64,000 nucleotides of DNA from Oscillospiraceae bacterium (GTDB lineage Bacteria > Bacillota > Clostridia > Oscillospirales > Acutalibacteraceae). Position numbers and translations under genes: made by a program. The stretch lies in contig WRED01000001.1 of assembly GCA_009779495.1 (NCBI GenBank), forward strand, positions 62,001-126,000, written 5' to 3'. How positions within the stretch are numbered: the first letter of the stretch is position 1; every line of letters begins with the position of its first letter. Shown piece after piece: positions 56,726-64,000 of this stretch. The notes under the pieces were generated by a model, which saw only the letters and a list, made by a program, of their open reading frames with translations, searched no databases and was not told the DNA's origin.

Positions 56726-58696
56726 TTATCTCATCCAAATCCAACCGAAGAAGATGTATCTGAAAATGAATTGGAGCCATGCGGGGATGGTTTCCCACCA
56801 TTTTTGCGGTGTGGGATCAGGGTCGGGATCGGGGGTAATGGGGCCGCCGCCCTGCCTGACCTCCACAATGGCGTAAAGGCTGAAATAATCGGCTTCAAAC
56901 ACGGCGTAACCGTCCTCAATGCGAGCCAGCATGTTCGTCGCCGTCCAGTTGTCGGGATCAAGGTAGAACACCTGCGCATAAATGGGATCGAAGCCATCGG
57001 GGATTTTTATTTTTACAATGATTTTTCCAAGGGGCTGTACAGGCTGATTGTTTAACAGAGTTTTGATGTCGAAAATTTTCACCTGATCAGGATTCAGCTT
57101 GTTGTCAACCAACGTATAAGCGCTTTGCGGAACGGTGTCCTTTACATTAAGTATGACATTGCCGCTGTAGCTGCCGTTGTTATATTGCACAATAACATCG
57201 TCGCCGTCATTTCCAAGCTTCACCGAATCGTTCACAAGAATAAAGGGGTTGCCGTTGTTGATTGCATCGGTGTGGGCGACGGAATTTTTGTGGCAGTAGA
57301 TTATTGGCATAACTTGTTCCGGGAACCACCAACCATCATCACGGAGATAAATATAGCGCATTCCGTCAAAATTCCACTGCCCAATCTCCTCGACCTCAGC
57401 GGGAACAAGGATGCTTGGAAACCTGTCGCTCACACCGGATATTGCTTGATCTTCAAGTATTTTTACTGTTGTGGGAATTTCAATTTTTGCCAACCAATGC
57501 GCGCCCCAAAAAGCTCTTTCTCCTATTGTCATTGTACCCGAAGGTATACTATATGCCTCGTCAGGCCGCGCATTCGGATATTTAACTAATTTTTTCAAAT
57601 TATTACTAAATAAAACGCCGTCCTCGCTTGCGAAAAACGGGTTTGCGCTGTCCACGTAGAGATTTGAAACACCATGCGTATCAAAAGAAAAATCACTTAA
57701 TCCGCTCGAAATTGTGACAGCTACAGGCGTGCGTATGTTCGTAAACGCAGAACGCTCAACCTCAATTACGCTGTTGGGCATAATGTAATTATCCTCGTAG
57801 TTTCTTATTCGACTTGGATACTGCTTTAAAATTGTTTTGTTATTGTTATAAAGGATTCCGTCCTGCGAGGAATAATTCGGGTTTTCCGGGTCAACGGTCA
57901 TAGGCCCTACGCAATTGAATGCTCCTTCTTCAATCAGCGTTACGCTTTTAGGGATATTAACGGATTCCAATCGGGAACAGCCCCAAAACGCGTCACGTTC
58001 AATCGTTTCAACAGAATTTGGAATAGTAATTGATGAAAATGTTGCATAAGTGAAAGCACAGCTCCCAATAATTTTAACCGTGTTGGGTATGGAATAAGAG
58101 GCGTTTTCTCTTGCGGCAGGATAGGCCAACAGTACAGTTCCATCCGCTGTAAGCAACGCGCCGTCAACAATTTTATAAAATTGGTTTCCGCTCACGTTAA
58201 TTTGTGACAGCGAATAGCAATAGGAGAAAACCGCTCTTCCGATAGAGTTAACTTTTTGCGGAATCGTAATACTCGTCAGTTCATGACAACCTTGAAAAAC
58301 CCATCCACCTATTGTTGTCACATTCGGCGGAATTGTAATTGATTTCAGATTCATACACAAAGCAAACGCGTTATCACCAATTACAAGCAAACTGTTCGGC
58401 AGACTTACTGTATCAAGGTTATAGCAATTCTGAAACGCCCTCTCACCAATACTTGTGATACCGCTGCCGATTGTCAAGGTCTTGACCAGCCATTTGTCGT
58501 TCTCCCAGGGTGAAGCTTCCCAGACGTTCCACTCAATCGCCCCAGTCCCGCTAATGTTCAGCGCCCCCGTCGCCGTGTTAAAGGTATAGCTGGCATTCGG
58601 CCCGCATGACCCGCCTGTCGTGGCAGCCGATACGGCAAGCGAAATCGCCCCTCCGCATAAAAGAACCGCCAAAAGAATCGCTATGAATTTTTTCAT
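56726..58696 (-). CDS. Secreted BspA-type leucine-rich-repeat protein with a C-terminal RYIFFGWIW motif
   Basis: 656 residues. A signal peptide (MKKFIAILLAVLLCGGAISL...SAAT) is followed by a GSCGPNASYTFNTATGALNI introductory segment, then about twelve leucine-rich repeats of the BspA/TpLRR type (for example LKSITIPPNVTTIGGWVFQ). A beta-sandwich-like region and a DPDPDPTPQ linker follow. The last 20 residues include FIFRYIFFGWIWMR, matching the ending of the protein at 781-1677. This suggests a shared anchoring or export signal. The gene is AT-richer than its neighbours. GGGGGGA precedes the ATG. Confidence 0.88.
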   Translation of the reverse strand: MKKFIAILLAVLLCGGAISLAVSAATTGGSCGPNASYTFNTATGALNISGTGAIEWNVWEASPWENDKWLVKTLTIGSGITSIGERAFQNCYNLDTVSLPNSLLVIGDNAFALCMNLKSITIPPNVTTIGGWVFQGCHELTSITIPQKVNSIGRAVFSYCYSLSQINVSGNQFYKIVDGALLTADGTVLLAYPAARENASYSIPNTVKIIGSCAFTYATFSSITIPNSVETIERDAFWGCSRLESVNIPKSVTLIEEGAFNCVGPMTVDPENPNYSSQDGILYNNNKTILKQYPSRIRNYEDNYIMPNSVIEVERSAFTNIRTPVAVTISSGLSDFSFDTHGVSNLYVDSANPFFASEDGVLFSNNLKKLVKYPNARPDEAYSIPSGTMTIGERAFWGAHWLAKIEIPTTVKILEDQAISGVSDRFPSILVPAEVEEIGQWNFDGMRYIYLRDDGWWFPEQVMPIIYCHKNSVAHTDAINNGNPFILVNDSVKLGNDGDDVIVQYNNGSYSGNVILNVKDTVPQSAYTLVDNKLNPDQVKIFDIKTLLNNQPVQPLGKIIVKIKIPDGFDPIYAQVFYLDPDNWTATNMLARIEDGYAVFEADYFSLYAIVEVRQGGGPITPDPDPDPTPQKWWETIPAWLQFIFRYIFFGWIWMR

Positions 58697-58726
58697 TTTT
58701 TATCCCCCCGTTCTAAAATTTTCTTT

Positions 58727-58755
58727 ATTATATCACGTGATTCCACTTATGTCAA
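58727..58755 (-). promoter_or_regulatory. Promoter of the leucine-rich-repeat protein gene
   Basis: On the minus strand, TTGACA (58750-58755), a 17-base spacer and TATAAT (58727-58732). The spacer contains most of the palindrome ATCACGTGAT (58732-58741), a possible operator. Confidence 0.82.
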
Positions 58756-58820
58756 TAAATATTCCACCGTCTGTAAAAATATTTAAGTATAATTAAGTAA
58801 AAAGTAGGAGGGTATGTTTC

Positions 58821-59120
58821 TTGTGGAATGTGGACTTTGGCAACAAATTACGCAGTTTAAGAATAGATAAAGGTTTAAATCAAACACAGCTGGCCGAAAG
58901 GCTGGGTGTAACTAATTCCATTATTTCCGCGTATGAAACTCAAATGCGAATGCCCTCACTGGATTTGCTCGTGAAAATTGCGCTTGAATTTTCCGTGTCG
59001 ATTGACTGGCTGCTTGGAATGGAGAGGATCAGCAGCTTGGATATAGCGGGACTGACGAATGAACAGGTTTTGATGATTTCAAACATGACGAATGAGTTCA
59101 GGAGGTTAAATCGAAAGTAA
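58821..59120 (+). CDS. XRE-family regulator
   Basis: 99 residues. The HTH reads LRSLRIDKGLNQTQLAERLG, with VTNSIISAYETQMRMPSLDL and IALEFSVSIDWLLGMERIS, typical of phage and Clostridia repressors. A short tail (MISNMTNEFRRLNRK) follows. The start is TTG 58821, eight bases after AGGAGGG. A TATAAT-like box lies near 58790. It is divergent from the leucine-rich-repeat protein gene and may control it, by inference. Confidence 0.87.
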   Translation: MWNVDFGNKLRSLRIDKGLNQTQLAERLGVTNSIISAYETQMRMPSLDLLVKIALEFSVSIDWLLGMERISSLDIAGLTNEQVLMISNMTNEFRRLNRK

Positions 59121-59181
59121 AATGAATTTTTCTTGCAAATAAAGCCGCTTTGACGTACAATAGACGGGGGAGGGAATCACA

Positions 59182-60258
59182 TTGAAACTCGTCAGCAACG
59201 TCATACGCGGCCTTTTTAGGCTCCTGCCGCTCAAAAAAAGGGTCCTGTTCTACACCGTCCGCGCCGACGGCCGCCTCCGCGAAAACCTGCAATGCGTGTA
59301 CGACGAAGTTCACGCCGACAAGGTCATATTTGCCAAAATGCTGCCCCATTCCGGGCCGGACAAGCTGCGGCAGTACGCGCTGCTGCTCACGAGCAAGGTC
59401 GTCGTGACGGACGACTACCTGCGCTATCTGCGGTCGGTGCGGCTGCGGCCCGCGCAGAAGCTCGTGCAGGTGTGGCACGGCGTCGGCGTGTTCAAGAAAT
59501 CCGCGCTGGATGTGCCGTCGAAGCTGACCCGGCAGGAGGAAATTGACACGCACGCGCAGTACGACGCGTTCATCGTCGCCGCCGAGGGGAACCGCCGAAT
59601 CTACGCGGACGCGTTCGGCGTCGACGTAGGCCGCGTGCTCGCGCTTGGGGTGCCGCGAACCGATTTGCTGGTGAACGGGGAGTCGCGCGAACGGCTGTGC
59701 GAGCGGTTTTTCGAGTCGCGCCCGCAGCTCAGGGGCAAGAAAATTTACGCCTACCTGCCCACATTTCGGGAGGAAAAAGGCGAGCGCGTCCCTTTCGACC
59801 CGAAAATCGACTGGAACGCGCTGGACGCGGCGCTGACCGATGATGAGGCATTCGTGATACACCGCCACCCCGTTATGAGCGAGGTTTTTCTCACGGGGAA
59901 ATATGTTCGCCTGTTTGACTTGGGTTCCTGCCCGACTTCCGAGCTGCTTGCCGCGATGGACGTGCTCGTCACCGACTATTCCTCCGTGATGGTCGAAGCG
60001 TCGATGCTTTTAACGCCGACCGTTTTCTACTGCCCGGATTTTGACAGCTATGAACGCGGCTTCTATATCTCATACCCTGACGAGTTGCCGGGCGAGGTCG
60101 TTTACCGGGGCGGCGAGCTGCTGGGCGTGATCCGCGAAACAGCGGCTAATCCGCCCGTTGAGCGCATAAAAAAATTCCGCCGCTGGCAGACTGAGGCCTG
60201 TGACGGAAGTTCATCCAAGCGGGTGGCGACGTTGGTGGATGAATATCTTAACTCGTAG
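59182..60258 (+). CDS. CDP-glycerol glycerophosphotransferase family protein (TagB/TagF-like)
   Basis: 358 residues. Motifs of the wall teichoic acid polymerase/primase family are present: FAKMLPHSGPDKLRQYALLL, VVTDDYLRYL, VQVWHGVGVFKKSALDVPSK, YLPTFREEKG, VIHRHPVMSE, and DVLVTDYSSVMVEASML with FYCPDFDSY. It transfers glycerol or ribitol phosphate units at the cytoplasmic face of the membrane. The start is TTG 59182 with GGGAGGG upstream. It ends 11 bases into the convergent 60248-61408 gene. Confidence 0.92.
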   Translation: MKLVSNVIRGLFRLLPLKKRVLFYTVRADGRLRENLQCVYDEVHADKVIFAKMLPHSGPDKLRQYALLLTSKVVVTDDYLRYLRSVRLRPAQKLVQVWHGVGVFKKSALDVPSKLTRQEEIDTHAQYDAFIVAAEGNRRIYADAFGVDVGRVLALGVPRTDLLVNGESRERLCERFFESRPQLRGKKIYAYLPTFREEKGERVPFDPKIDWNALDAALTDDEAFVIHRHPVMSEVFLTGKYVRLFDLGSCPTSELLAAMDVLVTDYSSVMVEASMLLTPTVFYCPDFDSYERGFYISYPDELPGEVVYRGGELLGVIRETAANPPVERIKKFRRWQTEACDGSSSKRVATLVDEYLNS

Positions 60259-61408
60259 ACGTGTTTCCGATGACCTTGTCAACGATCCGTTCGGCACTTT
60301 TGCCATCCAGAACGCCGAAGTTCCGCTCCACGAATTTTTGTACTGTCTCCGTGTCGCTTTGAGCACGCCCGATCGCGTCCAGAAACTCCGGGAAAGTCTC
60401 GGCCGCCGCGCCGGGGACGTACTGCCTGTAGTCAAAATAGAATTCCCGCTCCCTGCTGTACGCCGCCAGATCGTAAGCGTAAAACACACAGGGCTTGTTA
60501 AGAAGCGCAAAGTCCGCGCAGATCGACGAATAGTCCGTGACCAGAATGTCCGCCGCCTGAATGAGGTCGTTCACGTTTTTATGAGCGGTCATGTCGGTCA
60601 CGCCGGGCGGCACGCGGACGCCGCTGTGCATCTGCGGGTGCAGGCGCAGGACCAGCTTGTGCGTGTGCCCGAAACGCTCCTCAAACGCTTCAAGGTCGAA
60701 GTGGTCGAGGATTTTTTTGTTGTCCGCGTCGTTATCGCGGAAAGTCGGCGCGTACAGCACGACGAGCTTGCCGCCGCTTTTCAGCGTATCCCTTTTGAAT
60801 GCCTGTACGTCAAACGCGCCGCCGCGGTACGAACGCAGGTACCTGTCCGCGCGGGGCGAACCGTAGGGCAGAACCTTTTCGCGTGGGGCGCCGAAAGCTC
60901 CCGCGTAGATGTCGGCCACGCCGTCCGACGAGCAAACGACGTAGTCCAGCCGCGCGTTGCCTTTCAGCACGCGCGCGCGGATGTCAGGGGGCAGCTTCTG
61001 GTCCAGCCCGAACTTCTTAAACGCGCCCTCTGCGTGCCACAGCTGTGTCAGCACCGCGCTGTTATGAAAGCACATATCGGCCAGCGGCATGAAATTGTCG
61101 TTGAGGAAAACGTACTTCGACGACGCGAGCAGTTTTGCGTTCTTTGTGAAAAAATTGAATATCCGCCGCGCCGTTTCGAACACTTCTCCGACATTTTTCG
61201 GTTTTTTGGGCTTGATGTCCTCGCCGGAAATTTTCACGATTTCATAGCCGCCGCGCCGCTCAAGCTCCAGCCCGATCTCGCCCAAAGAGTCCGTGAAGCC
61301 CGCCATGTGCGGCGACAGGAGGGCCACCCTGTTGTTCACGGGCGGTCTTTTCGCGCGGAGGTTGAACCGCGCGGCGAATATCCGATAAAATATATTTTTC
61401 ATGTCCAT
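60248..61408 (-). CDS. CDP-glycerol glycerophosphotransferase family protein (second, divergent copy)
   Basis: 386 residues, same family as the previous gene but divergent: VALLSPHMAGFTDSLGEIGL, LTQLWHAEGAFKKFGL, VVCSSDGVADIYAGAFG, VLYAPTFRDND, LRLHPQMHSG, and ADILVTDYSSICADFALLN with CVFYAYDLAAYSREREFYFD. The HAEG variant replaces HGVG in the acceptor motif, which may mean another polymer unit. ATG 61408 has AGGA upstream; 61426 is an alternative start. It follows a glycosyltransferase and cytidylyltransferase on the same strand. Confidence 0.9.
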   Translation of the reverse strand: MDMKNIFYRIFAARFNLRAKRPPVNNRVALLSPHMAGFTDSLGEIGLELERRGGYEIVKISGEDIKPKKPKNVGEVFETARRIFNFFTKNAKLLASSKYVFLNDNFMPLADMCFHNSAVLTQLWHAEGAFKKFGLDQKLPPDIRARVLKGNARLDYVVCSSDGVADIYAGAFGAPREKVLPYGSPRADRYLRSYRGGAFDVQAFKRDTLKSGGKLVVLYAPTFRDNDADNKKILDHFDLEAFEERFGHTHKLVLRLHPQMHSGVRVPPGVTDMTAHKNVNDLIQAADILVTDYSSICADFALLNKPCVFYAYDLAAYSREREFYFDYRQYVPGAAAETFPEFLDAIGRAQSDTETVQKFVERNFGVLDGKSAERIVDKVIGNTSTS

Positions 61409-61430
61409 ACTTATGATCCTATTCATATCC

Positions 61431-62774
61431 CTATTTGTTCAAAAAAGATATCGCGGCTTGGGTTAACGCAGCCAGCGGACGGAAAAAAATAGTCTTCAGC
61501 GGCTCGGGCACGGGCATTCTCAGCAGATACCTGAACAGCCTTTCGTCAAGGGCGCGTTCCTTTTTTATGATCAGAACTTTCTTCGCCTTGGCCGCTTTTT
61601 TGAAGCCCCTTTCGGGAAGCAACCTCAGATTTTCACATCCGCGCCATCTGTCCGGAATATCCTGATCCCTGACCCCTGATCCCTGACTCCCGATAAGCAC
61701 CTCAAAATACGGCATGGTTTGCAGGTAAACCGCATTGAGCGTCCGGGCAAGCGCGTCTCCTGTAAGCCCCTGTATAACAACTGAAATCTTCGGTTTCTCC
61801 GCGATCTCCCGCTTGTCAAAATACATCTCATGAATGTCCGTGTGCATTGCGCCGAGGCGTTTTTGCTCAGGTTCAGTCAACCGCGTGTTCAGTCTTTCGT
61901 GCGCGCGCCGGATAAGGTGAAGCGTCTCTTCGTCAGCCTGCCAAAGCAGACGGTAAAACTGCGTGACGACGGTGTTATCGGCCTTAAATATGACCTCATC
62001 GAGATAGGCGGCGCGTTCGGCGGCAGGTACCGCTTCACGCTCCAAAGCTTCATCGGCCGCGGCGTATATCCGCGACATGGACTCGATAAAGTCGAGCGTC
62101 AGAGCCTTGCTGACCGTCTGAGTGACGGAAGCGTCGCCCCTGGCATCGCGGCGGCGGTAAAGCATGCACGCGCCGGGAACGCCCGTCATTTTCGCTTCGG
62201 AGCGCATGATGAACTCAAAAAAGAACACGCCCTCCTCGGAATATTTCAGGCCGGGGAACGTGACCCCCGACCGCAGCAGCGCCTCCGTCCGATAGCACTT
62301 GTTTCCCACCAGGAAATTCCACAGCAGGTCACGGTCAAACAGGCCGATCTCCTTTTTTTGAGCGAGGGACTCGGCGTAGCCGTTATTTTTCACAGCCCCT
62401 GAGCCGAAGCTTTGCAGCCGTCCAATCGCCGCATCCGCGCCGGTCTTCTCTAAAGCCGCGTAAAAAGCTTCGAGCGAGGTATCCGTCAGCAGGTCGTCAC
62501 TGTCGAGAAAAAGGACGTACCTGCCGCCCGCCTGAGTCAGCCCGAAATTCCGCGCGGCGGATACTCCGGCGTTGCTCTGAAAAAAACAGCGTATGTTCTT
62601 GTTTTCTGCGCAATATTTGTCAATGATGGCCTGAGTCCCGTCGGTCGAGCCGTCGTTGACGACGATGACCTCAACGCCGGAAAGCGTCTGGCGCATGAGG
62701 CTGTCCAGCGTTTCGGCGATGTAAGGCCCGACGTTATAGGCGGGCACGACCACGGAAACTTTACATAATTCCAT
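61431..62774 (-). CDS. Family 2 glycosyltransferase
   Basis: 447 residues. The GT-A fold N-terminus reads SVVVPAYNVGPYIAETLDSL, VIVVNDGSTDGTQAIIDKYC and YVLFLDSDDLLTDTSLEAFY (metal-binding DSD). The C-terminal third is less typical and contains VVIQGLTGDALARTLNAVYL and a short in-frame stretch of degenerate heptamer repeats at 61661-61691, encoding SQGSGVRDQ. It probably acts on the linkage unit or decorates the wall polymer. ATG 62774 is preferred to the frame start at 62792. Confidence 0.9.
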   Translation of the reverse strand: MELCKVSVVVPAYNVGPYIAETLDSLMRQTLSGVEVIVVNDGSTDGTQAIIDKYCAENKNIRCFFQSNAGVSAARNFGLTQAGGRYVLFLDSDDLLTDTSLEAFYAALEKTGADAAIGRLQSFGSGAVKNNGYAESLAQKKEIGLFDRDLLWNFLVGNKCYRTEALLRSGVTFPGLKYSEEGVFFFEFIMRSEAKMTGVPGACMLYRRRDARGDASVTQTVSKALTLDFIESMSRIYAAADEALEREAVPAAERAAYLDEVIFKADNTVVTQFYRLLWQADEETLHLIRRAHERLNTRLTEPEQKRLGAMHTDIHEMYFDKREIAEKPKISVVIQGLTGDALARTLNAVYLQTMPYFEVLIGSQGSGVRDQDIPDRWRGCENLRLLPERGFKKAAKAKKVLIIKKERALDERLFRYLLRMPVPEPLKTIFFRPLAALTQAAISFLNK

Positions 62775-62781
62775 TTTCACA

Positions 62782-63480
62782 CTAACTCTCAAGCAGCGCT
62801 TCGGCGATTTTTATGTCCGTGGGATACGTGATTTTTATGTTATACGCCTCACCCCGCACGATATGCACGGGCAGGCCCTTGATCGCGTAGATCTTGCACG
62901 CGTCGGTCAGCGTGGCGGCTTCCTCGGGCGTGAGGGATTCAACAGTCTCCTTGAGCTTTTTGATGTTGAAGCTTTGGGGCGTCTGTCCCTGGAACATCGC
63001 CGCCCTGTCCGGGATCGCCGTGATCGTTCTGCCGTCGTCGCTCTGCACGATCGTATCTGTCGCGCCGACAGCCGTATCGCACGCGCCGTACTCAAGCGCG
63101 CAGCGTATATTGTCGTCAATGATGCGCCGCGTGACAAGGGGACGCACCGCATCGTGGGTAACGATGACGCTTTCGCCGTCAATGCCGTAATTTTCCCCGA
63201 TCCAGGCAAGGGCGCGAAGCAGCGTGTCGTTGCGGGTCTCGCCGCCCTCGACGACGGTTATTTTATCACTGCGGCCAAGATGTTTCTCCAGCAGCTCCGC
63301 CGTATAGTCAATCCATCCGCCGGGACACAGCACGAGAATCCTCTCAAGCCTGTCCGCGCAGACAAATTTTTCAACCGTATGGACAATGACCGGCCGACCG
63401 TGCAGGTCCATATACTGCTTGGGCGTTTGAGCGCCCATGCGGTTGCCGACGCCTCCCGCGAAAATAGCGGCGAAAATCAT
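62782..63480 (-). CDS. TarI/IspD-type cytidylyltransferase (probably ribitol-5-phosphate cytidylyltransferase)
   Basis: 232 residues. The CTP-binding N-terminus is IFAAIFAGGVGNRMGAQTPK followed by QYMDLHGRPVIVHTVEKF. VVEGGETRNDTLLRAL, VIVTHDAVRPLVTRRIID and AATLTDACKIYAIKGLPV follow. IspD (isoprenoid) and TarI (ribitol phosphate) share this pattern. The FAGG start and the wall-polymer neighbourhood favour TarI, by inference. It ends eight bases before the glycosyltransferase start, consistent with one operon. Confidence 0.88.
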   Translation of the reverse strand: MIFAAIFAGGVGNRMGAQTPKQYMDLHGRPVIVHTVEKFVCADRLERILVLCPGGWIDYTAELLEKHLGRSDKITVVEGGETRNDTLLRALAWIGENYGIDGESVIVTHDAVRPLVTRRIIDDNIRCALEYGACDTAVGATDTIVQSDDGRTITAIPDRAAMFQGQTPQSFNIKKLKETVESLTPEEAATLTDACKIYAIKGLPVHIVRGEAYNIKITYPTDIKIAEALLES

Positions 63481-63545
63481 GATGTCTTACCTCGCGAATT
63501 ATGGTTTACGGCCGGGGATGGAACCCCGACCCTGCTATGTGATAT

Positions 63546-64000
63546 CTATTTTTTGCCGTTCGTCATTTCGTCATACACGTCGCAGACCTCACCAACGTCT
63601 CCAAACATAATCATCTCGCCCTTTTTCAGGATCATCGCCTTGTCGCATAGCGTCCGTACCTGCGGCGTGTTGTGCGAAACGAACAGCACCGTCACGCCAC
63701 GGTCAATCATGGACTGCACGCGCGCTTCGCTTTTGCGGCGGAACTTCGCGTCGCCCACAGACAGCACTTCGTCGAGTATCAGCACCTCCGGCTCGACGGC
63801 GGTGGCGATGGAGAAGCCGAGCCTCGCCCTCATGCCCGAAGAGTAGTTTTTGACGGGCACGTCGATGAACTCCTTCAGCTCACTGAACGCGACGATCTCG
63901 TCGTACTTCGACGCGATAAATTTCCGCGAATAGCCCATTGTCGCGCCGTAGAGGAATATGTTTTCTTTGCCGGAATAATTCATGTCGAAGCCCGCGCCAA
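63546..64000 (-). CDS. TagH-like ABC transporter ATPase (5' part lies outside the window)
   Basis: About 150 C-terminal residues of an ATPase for export of wall teichoic acid or a polysaccharide. The visible frame begins GAGFDMNYSGKENIFLYGA, a typical segment after Walker A. The signature is KNYSSGMRARLGFSIA, Walker B VLILDEVLSVGDAKF, and the switch His lies in LFVSHNTPQVRTLC. The Walker A motif and start lie beyond base 64000. It is upstream of the cytidylyltransferase on the same strand. Confidence 0.92.
   Translation of the reverse strand, partial: GAGFDMNYSGKENIFLYGATMGYSRKFIASKYDEIVAFSELKEFIDVPVKNYSSGMRARLGFSIATAVEPEVLILDEVLSVGDAKFRRKSEARVQSMIDRGVTVLFVSHNTPQVRTLCDKAMILKKGEMIMFGDVGEVCDVYDEMTNGKK

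Noticed and set aside
61661..61691. CRISPR-like array
   Set aside because: Units are 7 bases, degenerate and contiguous with no spacers; they lie inside a coding region.
63500..63545. tRNA-like stem-loop (CGGGG-ATGGAA-CCCCG) between the cytidylyltransferase and ABC genes
   Set aside because: Only one hairpin is present; there is no acceptor stem, anticodon arm or D arm. It is probably a simple intergenic hairpin.

Overview
The window comes from a Gram-positive, endospore-forming type of Clostridia. The evidence is a full-length spo0A, RNase Y, a Firmicutes-style rpoB-rpoC-rpsL-rpsG-fusA-tuf block, poly(glycerol/ribitol phosphate) wall-polymer genes, and AGGAGG-type ribosome binding sites with many TTG and GTG starts. 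Base composition is GC-rich for Clostridia, with AT-rich islands, so an uncultured Oscillospirales-like genome is plausible. The family cannot be fixed from sequence alone. No rRNA, tRNA or CRISPR array was found.

Layout. 1-6.1 kb: ymdB and rny, separated by a secreted-protein gene, then a HAD phosphatase, an XRE regulator and a membrane protein. 6.1-8.8 kb: an iron(II) uptake operon feoA-feoB-feoX with two identical-arm palindromic operators. 9-9.7 kb: spo0A. 9.9-22.3 kb: the transcription/translation block on the minus strand. 22.5-31.2 kb: accessory genes, including a degenerate SOD-like protein, a ceramidase-like secreted enzyme, a nitroreductase, a beta-helix protein, a patatin, a GntR-ABC transporter operon and a PHP phosphoesterase. 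31.2-34.3 kb: the nickel-pincer cofactor genes larC, larB and larE without larA, interrupted by what looks like a type I toxin-antitoxin locus. 34.4-42 kb: mltG, an acetyltransferase, pyrimidine nucleoside phosphorylase, a family I.5-like lipase, asnS and a second secreted hydrolase. 42.1-50 kb: an aromatic amino acid operon (aroF, tyrA, aroB, aroA, aroC, pheA) preceded by a Tyr/Phe-rich leader peptide and an attenuator. 50-52.5 kb: a radical SAM pair. 52.6-58.7 kb: a sigma-factor-like/transmembrane/leucine-rich-repeat fusion, a phage-like regulatory and holin cassette with a protease-dead S24 repressor, and a secreted leucine-rich-repeat protein. 59.2-64 kb: wall-polymer biosynthesis and export (two CDP-glycerol glycerophosphotransferase-like enzymes, a glycosyltransferase, a TarI/IspD-type cytidylyltransferase and a TagH-like ABC ATPase).

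The most unusual items are: (i) the 23-residue hydrophobic peptide gene between larB and larC, with a sequestered ribosome binding site and a convergent strong-promoter antisense RNA whose first 14 bases match those of the toxin transcript; (ii) the sigma-like cytoplasmic domain joined through one membrane span to extracellular leucine-rich repeats; (iii) a C-terminal RY(I/V)FFGW(I/L)W motif shared by two otherwise unrelated secreted proteins, also conserved at DNA level; (iv) a Tyr/Phe leader-peptide attenuator in front of the aro operon; and (v) several small mobile-looking hairpin repeats.
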